Below, piece by piece: positions 62,116-64,000 of a DNA stretch of 64,000 nucleotides. The DNA is from Pseudarthrobacter cellobiosi (lineage in GTDB: Bacteria > Actinomycetota > Actinomycetes > Actinomycetales > Micrococcaceae). The notes beneath the pieces are model-generated. The model did not search any database and was not told the origin of the DNA. It saw only the letters and a program-made list of their open reading frames with translations. The stretch spans positions 39,923 to 103,922 of the forward strand of contig NZ_JAMXBJ010000046.1 of the NCBI RefSeq assembly GCF_023913755.1. The letters are read 5' to 3'. Numbering within the stretch: the stretch's first letter is position 1; every line of letters starts with the position of its first letter. The position numbers and the translations under genes were made by a program.

Positions 62116-63019
62116 TTGACCAACCATCATCTTCCCCAGCTCCCCGATGCCAAGAAGCGCCGGCAGTCCGTCACGAACCTGCAGGACCGCCCCCCCGCGC
62201 GCAAGTACTGATTATCGGTGGCGGTGTAAACGGAGTGGGTACCTTACGCGATCTCGCGTTGCAAGGCATCGACGTCGCCCTTGTGGAACGCGGCGACTTC
62301 TGCCAGGGAGCATCCGGCGCCTCCTCGCACATGATTCACGGCGGGATCCGTTACCTGGAAAACGGGGAATTTCGCCTGGTGAAAGAATCTGTGACCGAGC
62401 GCAACGCACTGCTCAACCTTGCTCCTCACTACGTCAAGCCGCTGAAGACCACGATCCCTATTTTCAGTACTTTCTCCGGAGTACTCGCTGCTCCCCTCCG
62501 CTTCCTCACCCACAAACAGCAGTGCAGGCCGAAAGAGCGGGGAGCGTTCCTCATCAAGGTCGGATTAAGTCTTTACGATGCGTTTTCCAGGGATGGGGGT
62601 TCGGTTCCCCGATATGAGTTCAAGGGACGCAAGAAAGCCCTGCGCGAGTTGCCTCGGCTCAATTCCGGGATTAAGTACACGGCCACCTACTTCGATGCAC
62701 ACAATCCCGAACGAATGACGCTTGACCTCCTTCAAGACGGCGAGCGTACCAACGAGAACGCCCGGTCCTGCAACTACGTCAACGTATCGGGCATCCGCCA
62801 GGACGGCATCGAACTGACCGATGAGCTGACCGGAGAATCCTTCACTTTCGCCGCCGACGTCATTGTTAACACCACAGGAGCATGGGTCGATCTGACCAAC
62901 CAATCCCTCGGCGCTCCGACATCCTTCATGGGCGGCACTAAAGGTTCCCACATAGTGCTTGACCACCCTGAGCTGCTGAACGCGTGCAACGGCCGGGAAA
63001 TCTTCTTCGAGCACACAGA
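62116..63019 (+). pseudogene. glpD: Aerobic glycerol-3-phosphate dehydrogenase (GlpD), frameshifted and truncated
   Basis: Strong GlpD similarity: VLIIGGGVNGVGTLRDLALQ, GASGASSHMIHGGIRYLENG, THKQQCRPKERGAFLIK, YTATYFDAHNPERMTLDLLQ and GTKGSHIVLDHPELLNACNG. Two lesions are seen. The natural N-terminus (TTG at 62116 after AAGAGGA, reading MTNHHLPQLPDAKKRRQSVT) loses frame in a run of seven C near 62190-62200. The gene also stops abruptly at about 63019 after FFEHTD, where transposon DNA begins; about 270 C-terminal residues are missing. The intact enzyme oxidises glycerol 3-phosphate with FAD, which would suit glycerol released from sulfoquinovosyl glycerol. Confidence 0.85.
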
Positions 63020-63068
63020 TGTGACTGTTGGTTCGAAATGGCGGTTTCTTCACAGCTCGCTTTGGCGG

Positions 63069-63823
63069 TTAGCTGATTCCTATTACGAGGGTTGAGCGTG
63101 CGGCCTCGATGACGTCGTCCGTGATCGTGTTGAGCTCGTTGATTTTCATGACCCGTTCGACCTGGGTGAAGAGCCGGTCGATGAGGCGGATGTTGCCGCG
63201 GGTGATCCGGGCGACGGCCGCGATGGCCTGGGCGTCGGTGAAGTCTTCCGGGTTCAGGGTCTGGCCAAGTTTGTGCCACCGGCGCTCCAGGACGAAGTGC
63301 AGTTCTTCCTGGGCGAGCGGACGGTATTCGTGGGCGAAGCCGACCCTGCTGTAGAGCTGTGCGTAGCGGCTGAACCATTTTTCGATCCCGGGCATCCCGA
63401 TGAGAATCAGGGCTATGTTGTCCCGGTCGTAGCGGTCACGCAACAGCTCCAGGGCCGTGGCGTTGAGCCGCTCGGATTCGTCAATGATGAGCAGCTCCAC
63501 ATGCTTGCCGGTGCGGGTGGGTGGTCCTGTCTTCTTGCCGATCTTTTCCAGATGCTGGTCAACACAGATCGATACGCGGGTGCTGATGTGCTCGAGTTCG
63601 GCATGGATCTGTTTGGGCGAGGTGAGCGCAGCGGGGGTGTAGAAGACGCTGCGTGCCCCGGGCCAGCGCTGCATAGATCTGGTAGTCAGAGTCGTCCCGG
63701 GGACCCCACTGATCAGGAGGTTCTCGGCCTTGTGCCAGTTTGCGTAGCGCCTGGCGGAGAGGGTCTTGCCGATTCCGCGAACCGGCGGTGCTCTTTCGTT
63801 GCGATGAAGCTCTGTGTAGTCAT
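63069..63823 (-). pseudogene. TniB-like AAA transposition ATPase, frameshifted
   Basis: It starts MTTQSFIATKEHRRF after TGGAGGACGGCCA. Then a deletion with frameshift near 63778 joins directly to GIGKTLSARRYANWHKAENL, leaving an incomplete Walker A. A further pair of shifts near 63710 and 63655 turns the expected WGPRDDSDYQIYAALAR into an unrelated stretch. From ARSVFYTPAALTSPKQIHAE the frame is intact: Walker B VELLIIDESERLN, sensor LILIGMPGIEKW and the C-terminal AAA lid end at 63069. The intact ATPase would deliver target DNA to the transposase. Confidence 0.7.
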
Positions 63824-64000
63824 TGGCCGTCCTCCAGGTAGGTGCTTAGCTTTGGGCGCTTCTTGGGTGGATCAACAGCGTCCGGGGCGGGAGTCGGTTT
63901 CGCTGATGCCAGGTCCGGCAGGTGCCGGGCCACGACTGCGATGCGCTGGTTGATTTGTCCGCGCAGTTCCCGGCGGCGGGCCGATCGCGCGGCCTGGATG
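63820..64000 (-). CDS. Transposase C-terminus (Mu/TniA-type, partial)
   Basis: The reverse strand is open to the window edge, reading QAARSARRRELRGQINQRIA and ending PKKRPKLSTYLEDGQ. The basic, helix-rich tail and the ATGA overlap with the ATPase start match transposase-ATPase operons of this type. The DDE domain lies outside the window, so the assignment rests on gene order and tail character. Confidence 0.65.
   Translation of the reverse strand, partial: IQAARSARRRELRGQINQRIAVVARHLPDLASAKPTPAPDAVDPPKKRPKLSTYLEDGQ

Larger units (their letters stand above)
63020..64000. mobile_element. Right end of a Mu/Tn552-type transposon (TniA-TniB style)
   Basis: The junction with glpD begins TGTGACTGTTGG, a TGT terminus typical of this group. 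Within 50 bp, GGCGGTT occurs twice (63040, 63064) in similar contexts (aaatggcggttt, ctttggcggtta), resembling transposase-binding end repeats. Two minus-strand genes follow: an AAA ATPase and, upstream, a transposase C-terminus. The left end is beyond the window. Confidence 0.75.

Overview
The window is high-GC actinobacterial DNA, most likely from the Arthrobacter/Pseudarthrobacter group. Gene content (DUF3151 next to class II aldolase, several LacI regulators, GPH and ABC sugar importers, valine and CoA-ester catabolism) and frequent GTG starts with GGAG-type ribosome binding sites support this. I saw no rRNA, tRNA or CRISPR array.

Layout. (1) 1-6.4 kb is housekeeping: DUF3151 protein, fructose-bisphosphate aldolase, secreted lipase, SpoU methyltransferase, HAD phosphatase, alpha/beta hydrolase and pyrE. 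(2) 6.5-26.7 kb is a sugar-acid and glycoside catabolic island. It holds a gluconokinase-GH3 fusion, mannonate dehydratase, a GPH symporter, uxuB and uxaC, two LacI regulators, two Gfo/Idh/MocA dehydrogenase plus TIM-barrel isomerase pairs, and a peptide-type ABC importer whose second permease is fused to an ATPase. Four near-identical LacI-type operators tie the promoters together. (3) 26.8-45.2 kb holds nadE; an IclR-controlled CoA-transferase/thiolase operon; an HbpS-SenS-SenR-like three-component system with an ankyrin lipoprotein; cspA; a MarR-linked acyl-CoA dehydrogenase/synthetase pair; a thioredoxin-reductase-like flavoprotein with an XRE-cupin regulator; and a valine degradation operon (mmsA, 3-hydroxyisobutyryl-CoA hydrolase, mmsB, enoyl-CoA hydratase).

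(4) 45.8-61.8 kb is the most notable part: a sulfoquinovose (plant sulfolipid sugar) degradation cluster of the sulfo-EMP type. It encodes a YihS-type isomerase, YihV-type kinase, YihT-type aldolase, a GabD-like dehydrogenase suited to sulfolactaldehyde, a TauE-type anion exporter, a MalEFG-type importer, a DeoR regulator and a Gfo/Idh/MocA protein that is a candidate NAD-dependent sulfoquinovosidase. A classical GH31 sulfoquinovosidase is absent. The proposed flow is import of the sulfoquinovoside, oxidoreductive hydrolysis, isomerisation to sulfofructose, phosphorylation, aldol cleavage to DHAP and sulfolactaldehyde, oxidation to sulfolactate, and export.

(5) 62-64 kb is decayed. A glpD-like gene carries a poly-C frameshift and is cut off at 63019 by the end of a Mu/TniA-TniB-type transposon, whose ATPase gene is itself frameshifted. 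A glycerate kinase pseudogene and a frameshifted M24 peptidase lie inside the sulfoquinovose region. With visibly less GC-biased codon use there, this suggests an acquired, still reshuffling island.
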